From positions 1-15,244 of the forward strand of contig JALRJT010000067.1 in NCBI GenBank assembly GCA_023254985.1: DNA of 15,244 bases, given 5' to 3'. The notes beneath the pieces are model-generated. The model was not told the origin of the DNA, did no database searches, and saw only the letters and a program-made list of their open reading frames with translations. The translations under genes were made by a program, and so were the position numbers. Shown here in pieces: positions 7,268 through 13,199 of this stretch (position 1 is the first letter of the stretch; each line of letters opens with the position of its first letter). The stretch is from Ilumatobacteraceae bacterium (GTDB lineage: Bacteria > Actinomycetota > Acidimicrobiia > Acidimicrobiales > Ilumatobacteraceae).

Positions 7268-8185
7268 ATGCCAATTACTACGACGCCAAAGATCTGGATG
7301 AACGGAAAGCTCGTCGACTGGGACAAGGCCCAAGTGCACGTGCTTACCCACACGTTGCATTACGGCACCGGCGTATTCGAGGGCATTCGCGCGTATGAAA
7401 CCGACAAGGGTCCAGCCGTGTTCCGCCTCACCGAGCACATGCAGCGACTCATCAACTCCGCCAAGATCCTCGGCATGCCGATGCCGTTCTCGCTCGAGGA
7501 ACTCGTGCAAGGCGTGAAGGACACCGTTGCCTCGACCGGTCTGCCCTCGTGCTACATCCGACCGATCGCGTACTACGGGTATGGCGAGATGGGCCTGAAC
7601 ACACTCCCGTGTTCCGTCGACGTGGCGATTGCATGCTGGCCATGGGGTGCATACCTCGGAGATGACGCCGTCGAAAAGGGCGTGCGCATGAAGATCTCGT
7701 CGTGGACGCGCCATGACCACAACACGATGCCTCCGGCGGCAAAGACCGTCGGCAACTACGTCAACTCCTCGCTCGCCAAGGTCGAAGCGTTGAAGGCGGG
7801 TTATGACGAGGCGATCATGCTGGCACCGAACGGACTCGTCGCCGAGTGCACCGGAGAGAACATCTTCGTCGTGCGCAATGGCATCATCATCACCCCGCCG
7901 ACCTCGGCAGGTGCGCTCGAGGGAATCACCCAGAACAGCGTGATGACGATCGCCCGCGACCTCGGTTACGACATCCGCGTCGACAACCTCGCACGCAGCG
8001 ATCTCTACATCGCCGATGAGATCTTCGCCTGCGGCACCGCGGCCGAAGTCGGCTCAGTGAGCTCGGTGGACGAGCGCCCGATCCCATGCCCGGGCCCGAT
8101 CACACGGGCGATTGCGAGCACCTATGCCAAGGCCGTGCGGGGTCAGTTGCCCCAATACGCCCATTGGTGCGAGCTCGCGAAATAA
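7268..8185 (+). CDS. ilvE: Branched-chain amino acid aminotransferase IlvE
   Basis: IlvE is a fold-type IV PLP enzyme that transfers an amino group from glutamate to the keto acids of isoleucine, valine and leucine, the final step of all three pathways. The 305-residue sequence begins with IWMNGKLVDWDKAQVHVLTH, then HYGTGVFEGIRAYET (31-45), a phosphate-contacting RL in VFRLTEHMQRL (51-61), and the PLP lysine Lys159 in MPPAAKTVGNYVNS. EAIMLAPNGLVAECTGENIF (181-200) is the class signature region. It follows leuB and precedes the cimA leader region, so leuB, ilvE and cimA form a branched-chain cluster, with cimA under its own attenuator. No defects seen. Confidence 0.97.
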   Translation: MPITTTPKIWMNGKLVDWDKAQVHVLTHTLHYGTGVFEGIRAYETDKGPAVFRLTEHMQRLINSAKILGMPMPFSLEELVQGVKDTVASTGLPSCYIRPIAYYGYGEMGLNTLPCSVDVAIACWPWGAYLGDDAVEKGVRMKISSWTRHDHNTMPPAAKTVGNYVNSSLAKVEALKAGYDEAIMLAPNGLVAECTGENIFVVRNGIIITPPTSAGALEGITQNSVMTIARDLGYDIRVDNLARSDLYIADEIFACGTAAEVGSVSSVDERPIPCPGPITRAIASTYAKAVRGQLPQYAHWCELAK

Positions 8186-8199
8186 CACGCCTGTGAGTT

Positions 8200-8219
8200 A
8201 CCTGTGCGTATGCACAGGT
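8200..8219 (+). other. Perfect inverted repeat after ilvE (ACCTGTGC-GTAT-GCACAGGT)
   Basis: Eight-base arms are separated by four bases, 14 bases after the ilvE stop. No T-run follows, so it is either a hairpin terminator or 3' end protector for leuB-ilvE mRNA, or a protein-binding palindrome. The left arm shares CCTGTG with the preceding 8190-8195. Confidence 0.55.
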
Positions 8220-8350
8220 CAATCCACACCACTGCCCACAGGGTCATCCACAGCACCCCCATTGGGTTTGCGCGATTCCTTGGTCTGGTTATCCACAGAT
8301 TTGTGTGGTTTGCGTTGCCAACGGGTGCCTCAGGACGACAGACTAGAGAC
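8220..8350 (+). other. Non-coding region with DnaA-box-like repeats and an inverted repeat
   Basis: TTATCCACA at 8289-8297 matches the strict DnaA-box consensus. TCATCCACA (8244-8252) differs at one base and CAATCCACA (8220-8228) at two; all three face the same way. CCACA-N6-TGTGG (8293-8308) forms an inverted repeat overlapping the perfect box and ends six bases before the putative -35 of the cimA leader promoter. I see no protein-coding signal before the leader GTG. A role for DnaA or another regulator in cimA transcription is inference only. Confidence 0.45.
8315..8344 (+). promoter_or_regulatory. Promoter for the cimA leader (TTGCCA - 18 bp - CAGACT)
   Basis: The -35 TTGCCA (8315-8320) matches TTGACA at five of six bases. 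The -10 CAGACT (8339-8344) follows after 18 bases. Six further bases lead to GTG 8351, so the predicted transcript begins at the leader start codon. It is the only promoter in the window where both elements look good. Confidence 0.6.
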
Positions 8351-8404
8351 GTGACCACATTCGGAGCCTTCTCGACGTCGATCGCGATCATCATTATTTC
8401 CTAG
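8351..8404 (+). CDS. Isoleucine-rich leader peptide of cimA (17 aa)
   Basis: GTG-started frame reading MTTFGAFSTSIAIIIIS then TAG. Five of 17 residues are isoleucine, four of them consecutive (codons ATC ATC ATT ATT at 8387-8398), just before the stop. There is no leucine, and no valine apart from the initiator codon. The peptide is followed 26 bases later by an intrinsic terminator and then by cimA, the isoleucine-committing enzyme, which is the canonical layout of ribosome-mediated attenuation: shortage of Ile-tRNA would stall the ribosome on the Ile run and prevent termination. GTG 8351 is preferred over upstream in-frame starts because the promoter places the transcription start there. 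There is no strong Shine-Dalgarno sequence, consistent with leaderless translation. The frame is too short to score as a gene on its own; the case rests on context. Confidence 0.8.
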   Translation: MTTFGAFSTSIAIIIIS

Positions 8405-8427
8405 GCGTGCGTCCCTCCGACGCGCGC
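8405..8427 (+). promoter_or_regulatory. Hairpin between leader stop and terminator (attenuator stem)
   Basis: GCGTGCGTC (8405-8413) and GACGCGCGC (8419-8427) form a nine-pair stem with one G-U wobble and loop CCTCC, starting right after the leader TAG. An alternative pairing of GGCGTGCG (8404-8411) with CGCA and CGCC (8428-8431 and 8434-8437) would take bases from the terminator's left arm, so it could be the antiterminator. Which structure forms when the ribosome stalls is inferred by eye. Confidence 0.5.
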
Positions 8428-8430
8428 CGC

Positions 8431-8455
8431 AGCCGCCCTCAGGGGCGGCTTTTTT
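8431..8455 (+). terminator. Intrinsic terminator/attenuator upstream of cimA
   Basis: AGCCGCCC (8431-8438), loop TCAG, GGGCGGCT (8443-8450): a perfect eight-pair stem followed directly by a run of six T (8450-8455). It lies 43 bases before the cimA ATG and after the Ile leader peptide. It cannot serve ilvE sensibly, being 245 bases away and behind a new promoter. Confidence 0.9.
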
Positions 8456-8498
8456 CATCCTCGAATTCAGCCCATCGAACAGAAAGTGAACCAACATC

Positions 8499-10076
8499 AT
8501 GAGCAAGGAATTGGTCGAAGTCTTCGACACGACGTTGCGCGACGGCATGCAGGTGGAAGGCGTGTCTGCGACGGTCGAGGACAAGCTGCGCATCGCCGAA
8601 CAACTCGACTATCTCGGCGTGCACTTCATCGAGGGAGGTTGGCCGGGTGCAAATCCGAAGGACATCGAGTTCTTCGCGCGCGCCCGCAACGAACTGAAGT
8701 TGTCGACTTCGACGCTCGTTGCGTTCGGCTCGACCCGTCGTCCACTCGGCAAGGTCGACGACGACGCGACGTTGCGCAACCTGATCGAAGCTGAGACCTC
8801 GAGCGTGTGCATCGTGGCCAAGGCGTGGGATTACCACGTCGAGCACGCACTGCAGACAACGCTCGAAGAGGGTCTCGCGATGGTCGGCGACTCGGTGAAG
8901 TTCTTGAACGGTCATGGTCGTCGAGTGCTTGTCGACATGGAACACTTCTTCGACGGTTACAAGAACAACCCAGAGTTCTCACTACGCGTACTCGAGTCGG
9001 CGATCATGGCTGGAGCCACGCACGTGGTGTTGTGTGACACCAACGGCGGATCGTTGCCATCCGAAGTGCTCTCGATCGTTGCTGCGGTGAAGAAGCACAT
9101 CGGCAACGACGCGACGATCGGCATCCATTGTCATGACGACACGGGTTGTGCGGTCGCGAACTCGCTCGCGGCAGTTGACAGCGGCGCCCGCCACGTGCAG
9201 GGCACGCTGAACGGTCTCGGTGAGCGCACCGGCAACACGAACCTGACGACGGTCATCCCGAACCTGCAGTTGAAGTTGGGTTACGAGTGTCTGTCAGAGG
9301 GGCGACTCGAGCGGCTCACCACAGTCAGCAATCACGTCGCTGAAGTGCTCAACCGTCCGCTCAATCCGCAGGCTCCGTACGTTGGCGTCTCGGCATTCGC
9401 GCACAAGGCGGGTCTGCACGTTTCGGCAATCAGTCGCGCCAAGGACGCCTACGAGCACATCGCGCCCGAACTCGTCGGTAACGGCACTCGATTCCTCGTC
9501 TCGGAGATGGCCGGTCGTGCGACCATCCAGATGAAGGCGAGTGAACTCGGCCTGACGATGGACGGTCCCGCCGTCAATCAGGTAATCGACGACCTGAAGC
9601 GTCTCGAACACGAGGGTTACCACTTCGAAGCCGCCGATGCCTCGCTCGAGTTGTTGATGCGCAGGGCTTCTGGCTGGGAGCAGGATTTCTTCCGAGTCGA
9701 GTCGATGCGCGTCATCACCGATGAGGCGGCGAGCGGAACGTTCACCACAGAAGCAACCGTCAAGGTGTGGGTGAGTGAGGACCGTGAGGTGTCGACCGCG
9801 GAGGGCAACGGTCCAGTGAACGCGATCGACACGGCACTGCGTGCCGCGTTGGTGCGGCGCTTCCCGCAACTGAAGCGCGTGCACCTCACCGACTACAAGG
9901 TTCGAATCCTGGATTCTGGTTCGGCGACCGGAGCGGTGACGCGCGTTCTCATCGATGCTTCCGACGGCGAGCGTTCATGGACGACGATCGGCGTCTCGGC
10001 GAACATCATCGAGGCGTCCTGGCGTGCACTCGAAGAGTCACTCGTGTACGGGCTCTTGCACAACGCCACGAACTAG
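8499..10076 (+). CDS. cimA: (R)-citramalate synthase CimA
   Basis: CimA condenses pyruvate with acetyl-CoA to (R)-citramalate, the entry to threonine-independent isoleucine synthesis. The 525-residue protein has the DRE-TIM metallolyase barrel: FDTTLRDGMQ (9-18) with metal ligand Asp10, FIEGGWPGANPKD (43-55), VLCDTNGGSLPSEV (177-190), metal histidines 210 and 212 in HCHDDTG, and GTLNGLGERTGNTNL (235-249). The C-terminal third is the LeuA-type allosteric domain, the usual site of feedback inhibition. Length and the LVEVFDTTLRDGMQVEG start fit the long citramalate synthase family better than LeuA or homocitrate synthase, and the Ile-rich leader upstream independently supports an isoleucine role. 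AGAAAG (8481-8486), 12 bases before ATG, is a plausible but weak ribosome-binding site. Confidence 0.93.
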   Translation: MSKELVEVFDTTLRDGMQVEGVSATVEDKLRIAEQLDYLGVHFIEGGWPGANPKDIEFFARARNELKLSTSTLVAFGSTRRPLGKVDDDATLRNLIEAETSSVCIVAKAWDYHVEHALQTTLEEGLAMVGDSVKFLNGHGRRVLVDMEHFFDGYKNNPEFSLRVLESAIMAGATHVVLCDTNGGSLPSEVLSIVAAVKKHIGNDATIGIHCHDDTGCAVANSLAAVDSGARHVQGTLNGLGERTGNTNLTTVIPNLQLKLGYECLSEGRLERLTTVSNHVAEVLNRPLNPQAPYVGVSAFAHKAGLHVSAISRAKDAYEHIAPELVGNGTRFLVSEMAGRATIQMKASELGLTMDGPAVNQVIDDLKRLEHEGYHFEAADASLELLMRRASGWEQDFFRVESMRVITDEAASGTFTTEATVKVWVSEDREVSTAEGNGPVNAIDTALRAALVRRFPQLKRVHLTDYKVRILDSGSATGAVTRVLIDASDGERSWTTIGVSANIIEASWRALEESLVYGLLHNATN

Positions 10077-10079
10077 GCT
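10074..10079 (+). promoter_or_regulatory. Putative -10 element (TAGGCT) overlapping the cimA stop
   Basis: TAGGCT begins with the cimA TAG stop codon and ends 9 bases before the next gene's ATG. It may give that gene its own near-leaderless transcript in addition to read-through from cimA. Confidence 0.35.
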
Positions 10080-10088
10080 CGCCGAGAT

Positions 10089-10613
10089 ATGGCAGCGCCG
10101 AAATTCGCCCCCGTCGATCCGACCGAACGCCCGCGGGCGTACGAGTCTCCGAATGCAGTTCCCGAATCGTGGACGCTTGGTCGACCAGGTGATGTCGTTG
10201 GCAAACAGCCGACCGGCTCATACCTCGGACATCAAGGTCCCGACCAGGGCTTTGCTCTCACCATCGCACGTCGGGTGAGCGGACGCATTCGTGTGCAATC
10301 AGGCGAGTCGCTCGATGACGCAATTCGCGGCACGGTCGCGATTGCGCTGCGCCGCGCATCGATGTACGGACGGGCGCCGGTGATTCACGACGTCACTTTC
10401 GCCCTCACGATCTGGGGTTGGTTGCTCGACAACCCGCCGGCAGATCTCGTTGAGCGCCGCAAGGAACTGTTCGGTGGCCTCGGACATGCCGCGCATTCGT
10501 ACTACGAGGCGCGTGAGCTCGTCGATCTCGTTCCCGACACGACGCTCAAGTTGTCGAACGAGCAACTGGCGAGTCAGATGCCAATGTCGTGGAAGGCCTT
10601 CACCGGCGCCTAA
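10089..10613 (+). CDS. Hypothetical protein, 174 aa
   Basis: Family not recognised. The product is soluble, with a proline-rich, probably disordered N-terminus (residues 1-50, including several PxxP-like spots and GSYLGHQGPDQG at 43-54). A more regular region follows: FALTIARRVSGRIRVQSGES (55-74), a helix DDAIRGTVAIALRRASMYGR (76-95), then HDVTFALTIWGWLLDNPP (100-117) and an amphipathic helical C-terminus with HAAHSYYEARELVDLV (133-148). FALTIWGWLL is hydrophobic but too short and isolated to call a membrane segment. It starts 12 bases after cimA in the same direction and ends in a four-base overlap with the convergent DUF2237 gene. Coding is supported by length, good codon character and neat fit between neighbours. 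Function unknown. Confidence 0.75.
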   Translation: MAAPKFAPVDPTERPRAYESPNAVPESWTLGRPGDVVGKQPTGSYLGHQGPDQGFALTIARRVSGRIRVQSGESLDDAIRGTVAIALRRASMYGRAPVIHDVTFALTIWGWLLDNPPADLVERRKELFGGLGHAAHSYYEARELVDLVPDTTLKLSNEQLASQMPMSWKAFTGA

Positions 10614-10972
10614 ACGGCGAATTGCTCGAGGTCGGCGAGATTGACGAACTCGAGCGTGTGCAAATGTGTCGCCCGTAAGTTGACTCGTGGGGCGTGACCT
10701 GCCTCGAATGCCTGTTGCCATCTGCTCGCGCAGAGACACCAGTGGTCGCCCGCCTTGAGGCCGGGGAATCCGTATTGCGGCATCGGCGTCGACAGGTCGT
10801 TTCCAACCGACTTGGAATATGCGAGGAACTCATCGGTCATCACCGCGCACACCGTGTGTACGCCCTGGTCGTCACCGCCGGTCTCGCAACACCCAGTGCG
10901 ATAGAAGCCGGTCATGGGTGAAGTGCAACACTCGCTCAGTCGGTCGCCGTACACGTTCAATTGATCAGTCAC
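10610..10972 (-). CDS. DUF2237 family protein, cysteine-rich
   Basis: A 120-residue protein of the uncharacterised DUF2237 family, recognised from NVYGDRLSECCTSPMTGFYR (6-25), TGCCETG (27-33), HTVCAVMTDEFLAYSKSVGN (39-58) and the block YGFPGLKAGDHWCLCASRW (67-85). Seven cysteines (15, 16, 28, 29, 42, 79, 81) in conserved-looking pairs suggest metal binding or a redox role, but no function is established for the family as far as I know. GTG 10972 is chosen because the family begins about here and TATCGT lies 7 bases upstream. A longer frame from 11038 would run into gltX and adds nothing family-like. It is convergent with the preceding gene and divergent from gltX. Confidence 0.88.
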   Translation of the reverse strand: MTDQLNVYGDRLSECCTSPMTGFYRTGCCETGGDDQGVHTVCAVMTDEFLAYSKSVGNDLSTPMPQYGFPGLKAGDHWCLCASRWQQAFEAGHAPRVNLRATHLHTLEFVNLADLEQFAV

Positions 10973-10979
10973 GCACGTG

Positions 10980-10985
10980 ACGATA
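10980..10985 (-). promoter_or_regulatory. Putative -10 of the DUF2237 gene (TATCGT)
   Basis: TATCGT fits TANNNT and ends 7 bases before GTG 10972. There is no Shine-Dalgarno sequence before that GTG, so leaderless translation is the simplest reading. Confidence 0.45.
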
Positions 10986-11016
10986 GTTGTAACTCGGGTC
11001 GAAGTTCCTGCCCAGG

Positions 11017-11022
11017 TAGCCT
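11017..11022 (+). promoter_or_regulatory. Putative gltX -10 element (TAGCCT)
   Basis: TAGCCT ends 8 bases before ATG 11031, the same hexamer and spacing as for greA. No Shine-Dalgarno sequence is present. Confidence 0.5.
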
Positions 11023-11030
11023 TGGTTCGC

Positions 11031-12446
11031 ATGTCCACCGACGCACCGCGCTACCGTTTCGCGCCGTCGCCGACGGGATATTTCCATGTTGGTGGGGCAC
11101 GCACCGCGCTCTACAACTGGATCCTTGCCGTCCGCCAAGGCGGCACGTTCGTGCTCCGCATCGAGGACACGGACGAGTCGCGCAATCAGCCGCAATGGAC
11201 TCAAGGCATCATCGACGCGCTCGCGTGGCTTGGAATTGACAGCACCGATCCACACTTCGAGGGACCGTACTTTCAGTCGGCGAATGCCGCCGAGCACGTC
11301 GCAGCCGCCGAGCGACTCTTTGCCTCTGGACACGCGTACTACTGCGACTTGACGAGCGAGCAGATTCAGGAGCGGGCCAAGCAAACTGGAACCACTGGAT
11401 ATGACGGATATTCACGAGACCGCGGTCTCGGTCCGGGCGAGGGGCGCGTGTTGCGATTCCGAGTTCCGGAGGGCCACACCATCGTCAAGGACTTGGTGCG
11501 CGGTGACGTCGACTTCGACAATGCCACGATCGAGGACTTCGTCTTGTTGCGCGGCAACGGCACTCCGGTGTTCCTCCTTGCCAACGTGGTCGACGACATC
11601 CTGATGAGGATCAGCCATGTCGTCCGCGCAGAGGAACACTTGCCGAACACTCCGAAACAGCAGATGTTGTGGGACGCGCTCGGTCATGGGGCCCCGCAGT
11701 GGGCCCACGTCCCGGTGTTGGTCAATGAGCAGCGCAAGAAACTGTCCAAGCGTCGCGACAAGGTTGCGGTCGAGCAGTATCGGGAGGAAGGGATCCTTGC
11801 TGATGCGATGCGCAATTACTTGATGACGCTCGGTTGGGCGCCGGCAGGGGACACCGAGATCGTCGAGTGGCAATCGATCGTCGAGTCATTCCGTCTCGAG
11901 GATGTCAACCATTCGCCGGCATTCTTCGACGTGAAAAAACTGCAGGCCTTCAATGGCGAATACATCCGTCTGATGTCGATCGAGCAGTTCGTCGAGCAAG
12001 CGGAAGTGATCCTGATGTCACCTGGCGTCCCGTGGCCCGCGGACCGATATCGACCAGAGATGTTCCGCGCCATGGCGCCGCTCGTGCAAACACGAGTCGC
12101 GGTGATGGCTGAGGTCGTGCCGATGGTGGATTTCCTGTTTCTTGCCGAGCCACCGACCGACGACGCGAGCTTCACAAAGGCGTTTTCTGGTGATGTTGCT
12201 GCATCGACCCTTGAAGAGATAGCGGTGGAATTCGAGTCGATCACTTGGAACGTCGAGCAGATCAAGTCGGCAGTCGAAGCAGTGGGTGAGCGACATGGAA
12301 TCAAGCTCGGCAAGCTGCAAGCACCATTACGTGTTGCGGTCACCGGCCGCAGCGTCGGCCCGCCGCTCTTTGAGCCCATCGAGTTGCTTGGTCGCGATGA
12401 AACGTTGCGACGAATTCGTTTGGCTCTGGCACGCGCTCGTCGGTGA
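11031..12446 (+). CDS. gltX: Glutamyl-tRNA synthetase GltX
   Basis: GltX is a class I aminoacyl-tRNA synthetase that charges tRNA-Glu and, in bacteria lacking GlnRS, also misacylates tRNA-Gln for later amidation by GatCAB. The 471-residue protein has RFAPSPTGYFHVGGARTALY (9-28), with HVGG as the HIGH motif, then FVLRIEDTDESR (40-51), VVDDILMRISHVVRAEEHLP (186-205) and the KMSKS-loop variant KLSKR (237-241). The C-terminal helical anticodon-binding half is complete. ATG 11031 is chosen as the conserved start; an in-frame GTG further upstream would overlap the DUF2237 promoter. The stop overlaps the next gene by four bases (GTGA). tRNA-Gln and tRNA-Glu genes lie within 2 kb downstream, but whether this enzyme is discriminating cannot be read from its motifs. 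Confidence 0.97.
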   Translation: MSTDAPRYRFAPSPTGYFHVGGARTALYNWILAVRQGGTFVLRIEDTDESRNQPQWTQGIIDALAWLGIDSTDPHFEGPYFQSANAAEHVAAAERLFASGHAYYCDLTSEQIQERAKQTGTTGYDGYSRDRGLGPGEGRVLRFRVPEGHTIVKDLVRGDVDFDNATIEDFVLLRGNGTPVFLLANVVDDILMRISHVVRAEEHLPNTPKQQMLWDALGHGAPQWAHVPVLVNEQRKKLSKRRDKVAVEQYREEGILADAMRNYLMTLGWAPAGDTEIVEWQSIVESFRLEDVNHSPAFFDVKKLQAFNGEYIRLMSIEQFVEQAEVILMSPGVPWPADRYRPEMFRAMAPLVQTRVAVMAEVVPMVDFLFLAEPPTDDASFTKAFSGDVAASTLEEIAVEFESITWNVEQIKSAVEAVGERHGIKLGKLQAPLRVAVTGRSVGPPLFEPIELLGRDETLRRIRLALARARR

Positions 12447-13057
12447 ATGCCGTGCGGCGCGTTGCACTGCTGCTTCTCGGGTTGTGTGTGGCGGGAGGTT
12501 CGCTCGTCGGGCTTAATGTCGCTCAAGTGTGGCTTGCGGGTCGTGCATCCGACAGTGGGCCCGTCGATGCGATCGTGGTCATGGGGGCGGCGCAATACGA
12601 CGGACGACCGACGGCTCAGTTCGCCGCCAGGCTCGATCACGCGTACGACCTCTGGATGGAGGGGGTCGCTCCCATCATCGTGACGACCGGTGGGAACCAA
12701 CCAGGCGATCGATTCACTGAAGGTGGATCAGGGGCGAAGTACCTCAACGAGCGCGGAGTCGACTCCTCGTCGTTGCTGATCGAAGAGTCTGGGTCGACGA
12801 CCCGCCAGTCACTCGTCGGTGTCGCAGACTTGCTCGCGAGTCGTGGGGCGGACCACATACTCATCGTGACCGAGCCATTCCATGCATTGCGATCAAAGCT
12901 GATCGCACAAGATCTCGGTCTCATCGTCGAGTTGTCGTCGACTCGAACGTCCCCATTGGGTCGGCTCGACGCCGCTCGTCACCATCTGGTGGAGGGCGTC
13001 GGAGTGACGCTGGGTCAGTTCATCGGGTTCCGCGCGTTGGACGACTGGACGAATTAG
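12443..13057 (+). CDS. YdcF/SanA-like DUF218 domain protein, membrane-anchored
   Basis: A 204-residue protein with an N-terminal hydrophobic segment (about 6-30, preceded by RR), either a signal anchor or an uncleaved signal, followed by a DUF218 domain. Recognisable pieces are VDAIVVMGAAQYDGRPTAQF (41-60), ARLDHAYDLW (62-71), IIVTTGG (78-84), EESGSTTRQSL (114-124) and ILIVTEPFHALRSKLIAQDL (139-158). The family includes E. coli YdcF and SanA; roles proposed for it concern the cell envelope, but the biochemical function is uncertain. The domain probably faces outside the membrane. GTG 12443 overlaps the gltX stop, so it should be translationally coupled with gltX; GTG 12452 is an alternative. 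tRNA-Gln follows 47 bases later. Confidence 0.88.
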   Translation: MNAVRRVALLLLGLCVAGGSLVGLNVAQVWLAGRASDSGPVDAIVVMGAAQYDGRPTAQFAARLDHAYDLWMEGVAPIIVTTGGNQPGDRFTEGGSGAKYLNERGVDSSSLLIEESGSTTRQSLVGVADLLASRGADHILIVTEPFHALRSKLIAQDLGLIVELSSTRTSPLGRLDAARHHLVEGVGVTLGQFIGFRALDDWTN

Positions 13058-13080
13058 CCAGGTGTAGCCATTTTGTAGAA

Positions 13081-13091
13081 CCCGATAGCCT
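13081..13091 (+). promoter_or_regulatory. tRNA-Gln promoter element CCCGATAGCCT
   Basis: The -10-like TAGCCT (13086-13091) lies in CCCGATAGC, identical to the block upstream of tRNA-Glu and at the same distance (24 bases from its first C to tRNA base 1). Transcription would start about seven bases before the tRNA. Confidence 0.6.
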
Positions 13092-13104
13092 TTCCCTGTC
13101 ACTC

Positions 13105-13176
13105 TGGGGAGTGGTGTAACTGGCAACACAGCAGATTCTGGTTCTGTTATTCAGGGTTCGATTCCTTGCTCCCCAA
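13105..13176 (+). tRNA. tRNA-Gln (anticodon CTG)
   Basis: A complete cloverleaf of 72 bases without encoded CCA. Acceptor TGGGGAG pairs with CTCCCCA (U1-A72, typical of tRNA-Gln); D stem GTGT/ACAC with loop AACTGGCA; anticodon stem GCAGA/TCTGT with loop TTCTGGT giving anticodon CTG; T stem CAGGG/CCTTG with loop TTCGATT. It decodes CAG. The U34 isoacceptor for CAA must lie elsewhere. Located just after gltX and the YdcF-like gene. Confidence 0.95.
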
Positions 13177-13182
13177 CAACAA

Positions 13183-13199
13183 CCTCACTCATCGTGAGG
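13183..13199. terminator. Hairpin between tRNA-Gln and the MDR gene, containing the MDR stop codon
   Basis: CCTCAC-TCATC-GTGAGG is a perfect six-pair stem seven bases beyond the tRNA. On the minus strand it is followed by TTGTTGTTGG, moderately U-rich, so it may end the MDR transcript. On the plus strand no T-run follows. The TGA of the MDR gene (13185-13187) lies in one arm. Confidence 0.45.

Noticed and set aside
8220..8297. Replication origin (oriC) from DnaA-like boxes
   Set aside because: Only one perfect box, no AT-rich unwinding region, and no dnaA, dnaN or gyrB neighbours.
8351..8404. Leader peptide as a random short frame
   Set aside because: Four consecutive Ile codons directly before a stop, followed by a terminator and an isoleucine biosynthesis gene, are unlikely by coincidence.
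10607..10619. CGCC-TAAAC-GGCG hairpin at the convergent junction as terminator
   Set aside because: A stem of four pairs is too weak, with no T-run.
10977..11030. Upstream GTG start for gltX (489 aa)
   Set aside because: It would remove the leaderless-type promoter and add residues unlike GluRS. Family alignment begins at about 11046.
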